From positions 1 to 5,379 of the forward strand of contig JASHWX010000090.1 in NCBI GenBank assembly GCA_030043815.1: a DNA stretch of 5,379 bases, read 5' to 3'. The position numbers and the translations under genes were made by a program. Positions 1-5,211 of this stretch are shown here, in pieces. The notes under the pieces were generated by a model that saw nothing but the letters and a program-made list of their open reading frames with translations, was not told where the DNA came from and did not search any database. Source of the DNA: Candidatus Rhabdochlamydia sp. GTDB lineage: Bacteria; Chlamydiota; Chlamydiia; Chlamydiales; Rhabdochlamydiaceae. Position 1 is the stretch's first letter; each line of letters starts with the position of its first letter.

Positions 1-197
1 CCGACAAAGAAATCCTCGAAACGCACAAAACCCGCATCAAAGACATCCTTGACCAAGTCCAAGTTCTCCGCATCCTCGAGCGCGCCGACATCGCCCCCGG
101 CGGATGCATCATCGAAACAGAAAGCGGCATCATCAACGCCACCATCGACAACCAATGGTTGGCGTTGGAGAGAGCCTTTGAGAAATTCAAAGGGTGA
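1..197 (+). CDS. sctL: SctL (YscL/FliH family) type III secretion stator protein, C-terminal part
   Basis: The reading frame is open from base 3 to the TGA at 195-197 and gives the last 64 residues; the start lies outside the window. The visible part has a charged helix (DKEILETHKTRIKDILDQ), then RILERADIAPGGCIIETESG and a Gln/Trp/Leu-Glu helix ending AFEKFKG. The 'PGGCxIETExGxIxA' pattern followed by a terminal amphipathic helix is typical of the C-terminal domain of the SctL/FliH family, which binds the SctN ATPase and couples it to the cytoplasmic sorting platform. The gene directly precedes sctRST, as cdsL does in Chlamydia, which supports the call. The stop is 13 bases before the TA that borders the first MITE-like element, so the protein is not altered by that insertion. 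Confidence 0.85.
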   Translation, partial: DKEILETHKTRIKDILDQVQVLRILERADIAPGGCIIETESGIINATIDNQWLALERAFEKFKG

Positions 198-210
198 CTA
201 GGAATTAGGT

Positions 211-380
211 TATTAACCCGGGCGGTAAAAAGGTGACAATCTGCTTGCTGCGGCTTTACCATATCAATCCTCTTCGTCGGCCATAGTTCTACTATGGCCT
301 CCTCATTCGGACCGCTTATGCTTTGATCTGGCTTTGCCTCGCTAGCGCATCTTGTCACCTTTTTACCGCCCGGGTTAATA
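211..380. mobile_element. MITE-like element, full-length copy (copy 1)
   Basis: Perfect inverted arms lie at 210-239 and 352-381 (30 bases each). They begin TTAACCCGGGCGGTAAAAAG inside a TA dinucleotide on each side (211-212 and 379-380). Without the TAs the element is 166 bp (213-378). The interior has no coding capacity and contains a smaller hairpin at 279-299. A shortened copy of the same sequence lies at 2446-2517, also between TA dinucleotides. Small size, perfect terminal inverted repeats, no ORF, more than one copy and a TA border are the hallmarks of a MITE. A TA target duplication would suit mobilisation by an IS630/Tc1-mariner type transposase, but no transposase is visible, so that is inference. 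A TTAA target cannot be excluded, because the arms themselves begin with TTAA. Confidence 0.85.
279..299. repeat. Internal hairpin of MITE copy 1
   Basis: GGCCATAGT (279-287) and ACTATGGCC (291-299) form a perfect 9-bp stem around a 3-base TCT loop near the middle of the element. This segment lies within the 98 bases missing from copy 2, so it is not shared by the two copies. Confidence 0.7.
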
Positions 381-404
381 AGCTTTTCAAAGCGCCGCCC
401 ATTA

Positions 405-444
405 CACATGTCGGGGGGCGGGTGCCCACGCCCCCCGACATGTG
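405..444. repeat. GC-rich perfect hairpin upstream of sctR
   Basis: CACATGTCGGGGGGCG (405-420) and CGCCCCCCGACATGTG (429-444) form a perfect 16-bp stem with an 8-base loop (421-428). Weaker complementarity (GCCGC at 394-398 against GCGGC at 454-458, plus scattered pairs) extends the palindrome to roughly 393-458. No T-run follows on either strand, so it is not a standard intrinsic terminator. It is unrelated in sequence to the adjacent MITE. It could be a REP-like sequence or the remnant of another small palindromic element, or act as a stable mRNA structure between sctL and sctR. Confidence 0.75.
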
Positions 445-502
445 CATGGGGATGCGGCTCACCACTCATAAGATTCGAAATTTCTTTTCTCTACAAAAAA
501 CG

Positions 503-531
503 TTGAATTCAAATGGGGTAAATGCAATAAC
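503..531 (+). promoter_or_regulatory. Possible weak promoter for sctRST
   Basis: TTGAAT (503-508) and AATAAC (526-531) are separated by 17 bases and each match the sigma-70-type consensus at four of six positions. The site lies 28 bases before the sctR start. Local AT richness makes chance matches likely, so this is only a candidate. Confidence 0.2.
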
Positions 532-558
532 TTCAAAGATAACTTCCGGTTTTTTGGA

Positions 559-1341
559 ATGCAAAGACGTAAAATATTTCTTTTTTCGTTCGTTGTTGCT
601 CTAGTGTTTAGCATTGGGGCACTGTGGGCCCAAGAAGCTGCCGCCCCCGTTAATCCTACCACGGCTAATCTTCCTCCTCCGTCGATCATTGAAGAGATTT
701 CAGCGATCACCGCGCTCGCCTTGCTCCCCTTTGCGATCATGCTGCTCACGTCTTACATCAAAATTGTCGTCGTGCTCTCGCTGCTGCGCAATGCTCTCGG
801 CGTGCAGCAATCGCCGCCGAACCAGGTCTTGACGGGGATCGCGCTTCTGATGACGGTCTACGTGATGTTCCCGACGGGGCTTGCCATGTACAAGGCTTCG
901 GAATCGTATATCAACAAACAGCCGCCGACTGAGCTCTTTTCTGCACAGAGTGCGCAATATGCCGTCAAGGTGCTTGATTTGAGCAAAGAACCGATGCGCG
1001 ATTTTCTTCAACGAAACGCCATCGGCAAGCATATTAACAGCTTTTATCAGCTCGCTTATAAATCTTTTCCCGAAGAATATCGTAAAAGTTTAAAACCGAC
1101 TGATTTTATTGTTTTAGTGCCCTCTTTTATTACTACTCAGCTAAAAGCAGCATTTGAGATCGGGGTGTTGATTTATCTTCCCTTCTTTGTCATCGACCTT
1201 GTCACTTCGAACATCTTGCTTGCGATGGGGATGATGATGCTGTCGCCCCTGACGATCGCTCTACCGCTAAAATTGCTTTTAATTGTGATGGTCGACGGCT
1301 GGACTTTGATCATTCAAGGCCTTGTTTTGTCCTTTAGGTGA
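559..1341 (+). CDS. sctR: SctR (YscR/FliP family) type III secretion export-gate protein
   Basis: This is a 260-residue inner-membrane protein of the export gate, which assembles with SctS and SctT into the helical entry channel for secreted substrates. Residues 1-25 look like a signal peptide (MQRRK, hydrophobic stretch, ALWAQ). Hydrophobic segments follow at about 51-75, 89-110, 186-222 and 226-257. Family signatures are visible: LTGIALLMTVYVMFPT (91-106), MRDFLQRN (146-153), PSFITTQLKAAFEIG (188-202), LPFFVIDLVTSNILLAMGMM (207-226) and ALPLKLLLIVMVDGW (234-248). The ATG at 559 is the only usual start codon in the frame after the upstream stop at 469-471. No good Shine-Dalgarno sequence precedes it; a GGA touches the ATG. 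The TGA stop lies inside the ribosome-binding region of sctS, so the two genes are probably co-transcribed and translationally coupled. Confidence 0.96.
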   Translation: MQRRKIFLFSFVVALVFSIGALWAQEAAAPVNPTTANLPPPSIIEEISAITALALLPFAIMLLTSYIKIVVVLSLLRNALGVQQSPPNQVLTGIALLMTVYVMFPTGLAMYKASESYINKQPPTELFSAQSAQYAVKVLDLSKEPMRDFLQRNAIGKHINSFYQLAYKSFPEEYRKSLKPTDFIVLVPSFITTQLKAAFEIGVLIYLPFFVIDLVTSNILLAMGMMMLSPLTIALPLKLLLIVMVDGWTLIIQGLVLSFR

Positions 1342-1348
1342 GGAAAAT

Positions 1349-1621
1349 ATGACATTCACAGGAGAGATTTACCAGCTCGCTTATCAGGCCCTCTTGCTCA
1401 TTTTGATTTTGTCTGCGCCTCCTATTCTCATCAGCACGCTTCTCGGGCTAATGGTCGCCATTTTTCAAGCAGCGACGCAAATCCAAGAACAAACACTTTC
1501 GTTCATGGTTAAGCTCTTTGCTGTCATCATTACGCTCCTCTTCTTGGGAGGATGGTTATCTGCTCAGATCATGTCATTTACAAGTAATATTTTCTTAAAC
1601 TTCTTTAAGTGGTCATCTTGA
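1349..1621 (+). CDS. sctS: SctS (YscS/FliQ family) type III secretion export-gate protein
   Basis: This is a 90-residue protein, the normal FliQ/SctS size, with two hydrophobic helices (about 12-38 and 55-78) joined by a short polar loop. The loop carries the family signature QAATQIQEQTLSF (40-52) followed by a lysine (K55). It packs with SctR and SctT in the export gate of the inner membrane. The ATG at 1349 is preceded by AGGTGAGG (1336-1343), a strong ribosome-binding site that includes the sctR stop. A longer frame opening at 1322 lies inside sctR and would add residues not seen in the family, so it was not used. The 3' end overlaps the start of sctT. Confidence 0.96.
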   Translation: MTFTGEIYQLAYQALLLILILSAPPILISTLLGLMVAIFQAATQIQEQTLSFMVKLFAVIITLLFLGGWLSAQIMSFTSNIFLNFFKWSS

Positions 1622-2451
1622 GCAGCACCGATAGCTATCTCTCTTTTTTCTCTCAGCTCTCTGAATATGCCCCTATCTCAGCCATGTCGCTGTTCTTCCT
1701 TGGCCTGATGCGCATCGCCCCTGTCATTTCCGTGGCCCCATTCTTTGGCACCAAAACTCCAGCGCCTGTCAAAATGGGCCTTCTCATCGCCATCACTGCG
1801 ATTTTTCTTCCCCATATGGCCCTTACGAGCAAAACAATGATCGGTTTCAATTGGACATACATCATGCTTTGCATGAAAGAACTCTTTATCGGATTTGTTT
1901 TGGCACTTTTCGCCTCTGTCCCCTTTTTCATTGCACAAGCCGCCGGCATCACCATCGATTTTTTGCGCGGCTCGTCATCATTGCAAGTCCAAGATCCCCT
2001 CACTCAGACGCAGGCTTCCGACCTCGGCATCCTTTACAATATGATCTTGATCGTCATGTTTTATCAAATCGGCGGCCCTTTTTATTTTTTCGACGCCCTC
2101 TTTGATTCTTATTCGATCATTCCCGCTGATGGATGGATTCCGATTTCATTTTTCAACTTCAATCATCCCTTCTGGCAAACTGTATGGAACGTCATCAATC
2201 GCGTTGTCGCCGTCAGCATCCAGCTCTCCGCGCCGTCATTGCTTGCCATCTTGATGACGGAAATGTTCTTAGGCATCGCGAACCGCCTCGCGCCGCAGGT
2301 GCAAATCGCATTCTTAGGCATGTCGCTCAAATCGCTTGTCGGGCTTGCGATCCTCACGGCAGCATGGTTTTTTATCTTGCAACAGATGAATACCCAAACG
2401 CTGATTTGGTTCAGCGATCTGAGCAAAATCCTCCCAACACTGCGTTATTAA
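1609..2451 (+). CDS. sctT: SctT (YscT/FliR/SpaR family) type III secretion export-gate protein
   Basis: This protein of about 280 residues has several hydrophobic helices and is the SctT subunit of the export gate. Recognisable parts are MRIAPVISVAPFFGTK (34-49), KELFIGFVLAL (90-100), a GSSSLQVQDPLTQTQASDLG segment (121-140) and the conserved C-terminal core LTEMFLGIANRLAPQ-type region (216-230) with the FLGMSLKSLVGL helix (235-246). No ATG start fits: the frame can open at GTG 1609 or at TTG 1618, which overlaps the sctS TGA as TTGA. Both lie inside sctS, and the choice between them is uncertain. The first in-frame ATG (1684) would remove the residues before the first membrane helix. The stop codon TAA (2449-2451) lies inside MITE copy 2. 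Removing that element on paper with one TA gives TAT TGA, leaving the protein sequence unchanged. Confidence 0.93.
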   Translation: MVILSSTDSYLSFFSQLSEYAPISAMSLFFLGLMRIAPVISVAPFFGTKTPAPVKMGLLIAITAIFLPHMALTSKTMIGFNWTYIMLCMKELFIGFVLALFASVPFFIAQAAGITIDFLRGSSSLQVQDPLTQTQASDLGILYNMILIVMFYQIGGPFYFFDALFDSYSIIPADGWIPISFFNFNHPFWQTVWNVINRVVAVSIQLSAPSLLAILMTEMFLGIANRLAPQVQIAFLGMSLKSLVGLAILTAAWFFILQQMNTQTLIWFSDLSKILPTLRY

Positions 2452-2517
2452 CCCGGGCGTTGATCTGGCTTTGCCTCGCTAGCGCATCTTGTCACCTTTT
2501 TACCGCCCGGGTTAATA
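2446..2517. mobile_element. MITE-like element, internally deleted copy (copy 2)
   Basis: Bases 2444-2459 match 209-224 of copy 1, and 2460-2517 match 323-380, both without a mismatch. The 98 bases corresponding to 225-322 are missing. The left inverted arm is cut short, whereas the right arm (2489-2517) is complete. TA dinucleotides flank it (2446-2447 and 2516-2517), and the element between them is 68 bp. It lies in the same orientation as copy 1, so the two form direct repeats around sctRST. It overlaps the last bases of sctT and supplies the stop codon. Confidence 0.85.
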
Positions 2518-2529
2518 TTGAGTTTTTCC

Positions 2530-2561
2530 TTGACCGTTTTTCCCTTTTGCGCTTAGATAAT
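2530..2561 (+). promoter_or_regulatory. Possible promoter of the MOMP-like gene
   Basis: TTGACC (2530-2535) resembles a -35 box at five of six positions. Two -10 candidates follow: TTAGAT (2553-2558, 17-base spacing, four of six matches) and GATAAT (2556-2561, 20-base spacing, five of six matches). The site lies just outside MITE copy 2 and 33 or more bases before the start codon, a sensible place for a separately expressed outer membrane protein gene. A small palindrome AATGATCATT (2559-2568) overlaps the -10 region. Confidence 0.4.
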
Positions 2562-2594
2562 GATCATTCGATCCAAACCTAGGGGGATCTTTTT

Positions 2595-3725
2595 ATGCAA
2601 TGGAATCTGAAAAATGCGTTGCCTTTTGCAGCGACATCACTCATCGCATTCACAAGCATCGTGAACGCCGATGGAAATAACAACAACACCAACAGCAATA
2701 ACAATTCGCAAAGCGCACAAATCCGCAATCTGGAAAATCGCGTCAATGCATTAGAACAACGCAGAGGTTCTAGCGGCATGATCAATCCGCCGGGCCGTCC
2801 GCAAGTACGCAATGGCGCCGATCTTTTCATTTTCGCTGATTGGCTCCTCTGGAATGCACACGAAGATGGACTGGCTTATGCCGTCAAATCTGAAGCGCCC
2901 ATTACACTCATCGATGCACATGCAAAAGACGTGCATTTCAATTGGAATTTCGGTTTCCGCGTTGGAGCAGGCTACAATATGTGCCACGATGGCTGGGACA
3001 TCAAGGCAACCTATTTGCGCTTTAATTCACATGGCAGATCAGAAATTCATGCAGGCGATGATTTCATCCTGCCCGTTCGAGCCTCTCCAGCTGATCTATT
3101 TTCCGTTGAGGGCACAGCGGCAAAATCCAATACCTATATCAGACTCCTCTTGAATCAGGTCGACCTCGATCTCGGAAGAGAATTTTACGTCAGTAAATGG
3201 ATGACGCTGCGCCCCCACATGGGCCTTCGCGCAGACTGGATCCGTCAAAAATGGGGGATCAACTATCGAACGATCGCCGGCTATCCAACACCCAACCACA
3301 TTGAAATTTTCATGAAAGACCACTGGTTTGGCATTGGTGTAGAAGGCGGGATGGACACCCTCTGGGGACTTGGCAACGGCTGGAGCCTTTATGGCAACAT
3401 CGATGTCTCTATTCTCTACGGTTTCCATAGCATGAAGCAAGATGAAGAGTTTGATCCGATCAACTTTTTTACACTCCAGAATTTCAAATTCAGCTATCGC
3501 AATTCTCAACCGATCCTCGATTTGGAATTAGGACTGCGCTGGGACCACATGTTTGATGACGACCGCTTCCATCTGGGACTGCATGCCGGTTGGGAACACC
3601 ATGTCTACTTTGGACAAAACCAATTTCCCTATTTTGTTGCTTTGACAGAACCAGGAAATTTCCTTGGCAACCATGGAAATTTGACCTTCCAAGGTTGGAC
3701 CCTCGGCGCACGCTTTGATTTCTAA
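2595..3725 (+). CDS. MOMP-like beta-barrel outer membrane protein (Legionella_OMP / Lpg1974-type)
   Basis: This 376-residue protein is a probable surface porin. It starts with a signal peptide (about 1-25, ending SIVNA). An Asn/Ser/Thr-rich stretch (28-39) and a short predicted coiled coil IRNLENRVNALEQR (43-56) follow, then a long region of alternating amphipathic strands rich in aromatic residues and glycine. Typical family segments are LFIFADWLLWNAHEDGLAYA (77-96), GWDIKATYLRF (133-143), VDLDLGREFYVSKWMTLRPH (189-208) and WSLYGNIDVSILYGF (263-277). The chain ends GARFDF, with the C-terminal phenylalanine expected of proteins inserted by the BAM complex. Proteins of this kind replace or supplement OmpA as MOMP-like porins in Simkania, Waddlia and Legionella. 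AGGGGG (2581-2586) lies 8 bases before the ATG. A terminator follows, so this is probably a single-gene unit. Family membership comes from motif recognition, not from a search. Confidence 0.85.
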   Translation: MQWNLKNALPFAATSLIAFTSIVNADGNNNNTNSNNNSQSAQIRNLENRVNALEQRRGSSGMINPPGRPQVRNGADLFIFADWLLWNAHEDGLAYAVKSEAPITLIDAHAKDVHFNWNFGFRVGAGYNMCHDGWDIKATYLRFNSHGRSEIHAGDDFILPVRASPADLFSVEGTAAKSNTYIRLLLNQVDLDLGREFYVSKWMTLRPHMGLRADWIRQKWGINYRTIAGYPTPNHIEIFMKDHWFGIGVEGGMDTLWGLGNGWSLYGNIDVSILYGFHSMKQDEEFDPINFFTLQNFKFSYRNSQPILDLELGLRWDHMFDDDRFHLGLHAGWEHHVYFGQNQFPYFVALTEPGNFLGNHGNLTFQGWTLGARFDF

Positions 3726-3736
3726 TCGAAGCTTTG

Positions 3737-3770
3737 GCCCGGATTTTTCAACAATCCGGGCTTTTTTTTT
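3737..3770 (+). terminator. Rho-independent terminator after the MOMP-like gene
   Basis: GCCCGGATT (3737-3745) and AATCCGGGC (3753-3761) form a 9-bp stem with a 7-base loop, followed by nine T residues (3762-3770). It lies 11 bases after the stop of the MOMP-like gene. On the minus strand the same stem lacks a T-run, so it would end sufS transcription poorly, if at all. Confidence 0.93.
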
Positions 3771-3807
3771 ATTTACGGCAGGGGGAAGAGATTTTCTCCG
3801 CGTTGAT

Positions 3808-5043
3808 CTAATATGAGAGGGTAGGACAAAGGAGAAGGGCGACGTCTTTGAGGGCGCTGATGAACGCATCGATTTCTCCCATTGTATTGTAGACCCCGAA
3901 AGAGATGCGTGTGATCGAAGAAAGGTTGAAACATTTCAGCGTGGGCTGGGCGCAAACATGGCCAGTGCGTACGGCGATGCCGCGGATATCAAGAAGCGTC
4001 CCGATATCCAGCGGATGCAGATCATCGATAGTAAAGCTGATGATCGCTCCTTTTTCTTCAGCAGTCCCGATGATGCGAAGCCCTTTGATCTCGCTCAAAC
4101 GCTTTGTCGCATAGGCAAGGAGCTCCTGCTCCCATGCTGCAATTTTTTCTCTTCCAATGGACTCAATAAAGCGAAGAGCCGCTCCCAGTCCAATGACTTC
4201 GGCAATCATCGGCGTTCCTGCCTCAAATTTAAGCGGAGGATGTTGATAGGTCGATGCGTGAAGGTTCACTTCTTCAACCATATCTCCTCCGCTTTGATAA
4301 GGGGGCATTTTTTCGAGCAACGCGCGTTTGCCAAGGAGGATGCCGATGCCAGTGGGACCATAAGCTTTATGCCCCGAAAAAACGTAAAAATCTGTTTTAA
4401 GCTTTTGGACATCGACAGGGAGATGGCCGCAGCTTTGCGCTCCGTCGATGAGCACCTTCGCGCCGCGCGCATGGGCGAGATCGATGATCTTTTCAATCGG
4501 ATTTAATGTGCCTGTGGAATTGGCGATGTGGGCGATGCTGACGATCTTCGTACGATCGGTCAAAAGGCGTTCATATTCTTCTAAAATGAGCTCTCCGCGC
4601 GCATTGATCGGAATGAACTTGAGATGCGCGCCTCTTTCCTCGCACATGAGCTGCCAGGGAACAATATTAGAATGATGCTCCATGACAGAAATGATGACTT
4701 CATCGCCCTTTTGAATGAACGCTTTGCCGAAGGATGAAGCGACGAGGTTGATCGCTTCTGTCGTTCCTTTCGTGAAGATGATTTCTTCGACAAAGGCCGC
4801 GTTAAGGAATTCTTTCACCTGTTGGCGGACATCATTGTAATGAGCGGTCACCGCGCTTGCAAAATCGTAGACGGAACGATGCACAGTAGCGTACTGCTCA
4901 GAATAAAATCGATTCATCGCATCGATGACGCAGCGGGGCTTTTGCGATGTCGCCGCCGAATCGAGGTAAATGAAAGGCTTCCCGTGCATACAATGATGCA
5001 GCATCGGAAACTCTTGCCGGACTTTTAAAACTCGATTTCTCAT
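3808..5043 (-). CDS. sufS: SufS-type cysteine desulfurase
   Basis: From the ATG at 5043 this is a 411-residue PLP-dependent enzyme that takes sulfur from L-cysteine as an enzyme-bound persulfide for the SUF iron-sulfur assembly pathway. The PLP-binding lysine is in FSGHKAYGPTG (K226). The active-site cysteine is in RTGHVCAQP (C364), matching the known positions of the Escherichia coli enzyme. Other signatures are LDSAATSQKP, FTKGTTEAINLVA, MEHHSN (cofactor-stacking His) and VLIDGAQS (cofactor-binding Asp). The long group II Cys-loop type RTGHxCAQP favours SufS over IscS/NifS. A GTG at 5055 would add four residues (MGYN) encoded by the inserted palindrome, so the ATG is preferred. It is preceded only by a GGGG (5050-5053). 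The gene follows sufD as in chlamydial sufBCDS, but the palindrome separates the two. It converges on the MOMP-like gene. Confidence 0.95.
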   Translation of the reverse strand: MRNRVLKVRQEFPMLHHCMHGKPFIYLDSAATSQKPRCVIDAMNRFYSEQYATVHRSVYDFASAVTAHYNDVRQQVKEFLNAAFVEEIIFTKGTTEAINLVASSFGKAFIQKGDEVIISVMEHHSNIVPWQLMCEERGAHLKFIPINARGELILEEYERLLTDRTKIVSIAHIANSTGTLNPIEKIIDLAHARGAKVLIDGAQSCGHLPVDVQKLKTDFYVFSGHKAYGPTGIGILLGKRALLEKMPPYQSGGDMVEEVNLHASTYQHPPLKFEAGTPMIAEVIGLGAALRFIESIGREKIAAWEQELLAYATKRLSEIKGLRIIGTAEEKGAIISFTIDDLHPLDIGTLLDIRGIAVRTGHVCAQPTLKCFNLSSITRISFGVYNTMGEIDAFISALKDVALLLCPTLSY

Positions 5044-5045
5044 GT

Positions 5046-5211
5046 TATACCCCACTCGCTCAAAAAGTTGGATTTCGACCGCGCCAAAGTTCTGCGGTTG
5101 AACGATCGTAAAGCTAGCTGTATTGAGTTAATACAGCGCGCTTTACGATCGTTCAACCCCAGGAGCTTTCGCGCAGGTCCAAATTCCAACTTTTTGAGCG
5201 AGTGGGGTATA
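5046..5211. mobile_element. 166-bp palindromic insertion between sufD and sufS
   Basis: The outer arms 5046-5072 and 5185-5211 are perfect 27-base inverted repeats (TATACCCCACTCGCTC at the left end). The inner arms 5096-5114 and 5140-5158 are perfect over 19 bases (GGTTGAACGATCGTAAAGC). Inside a two-base mismatch (TA/GC), a further 8-bp stem GCTGTATT/AATACAGC surrounds the loop GAGTT (5125-5129). The middle zones 5073-5095 and 5159-5184 pair imperfectly. The whole element can thus fold as one long hairpin. It begins and ends with TATA, so a TA or TATA target duplication fits. Removing it with one TA restores a sufD-sufS ATGA overlap. It shows no sequence similarity to the MITE at 211-380 and contains no gene. 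Its mobile nature is inferred from this reconstruction. Confidence 0.75.

Larger units (their letters stand above)
198..558. other. Enlarged sctL-sctR intergenic region filled with repeats
   Basis: This 361-bp stretch carries no credible gene. It holds a complete MITE-like element (211-380), a GC-rich hairpin (405-444) and about 110 bases of AT-richer sequence leading to sctR, which may contain a weak promoter. The genes after it (sctR, sctS, sctT) overlap or nearly touch, so the gap probably grew by insertion. A short open frame at 323-604 crosses the right half of the MITE, but its opening residues are only a translation of the repeat. Confidence 0.7.

Noticed and set aside
213..378. piggyBac-like element with a TTAA target
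   Set aside because: The arms do start with TTAA, but a TA border explains both copies equally well and fits bacterial IS630-type elements better. It is not excluded without empty sites.
405..444. Hairpin as the terminator of sctL
   Set aside because: There is no T-run after the stem on either strand, and the genes beyond belong to the same conserved T3SS gene order.
323..604. Open frame beginning MIWLCLASASCHLFTARVN
   Set aside because: It starts inside the MITE, and the same peptide appears in another frame over copy 2 (within 2133-2582). The similarity is due to the DNA repeat, it has no ribosome-binding site, and it runs into sctR out of frame.
1322..1348. Longer N-terminus for SctS
   Set aside because: It would lie within the end of sctR and add residues not found in the 85-95 residue family; the ATG at 1349 has a strong ribosome-binding site.
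5044..5055. GTG at 5055 as the sufS start
   Set aside because: The four extra residues come from the inserted palindrome. The ATG at 5043 places the catalytic lysine and cysteine at the standard positions and fits the reconstructed ATGA overlap.
5046..5211. Palindrome as a shared terminator of sufD or as the same family as the MITE
   Set aside because: It lies between two co-directional genes with no T-run after the main stem, and its arms share no meaningful sequence with the MITE arms apart from the bordering TA.
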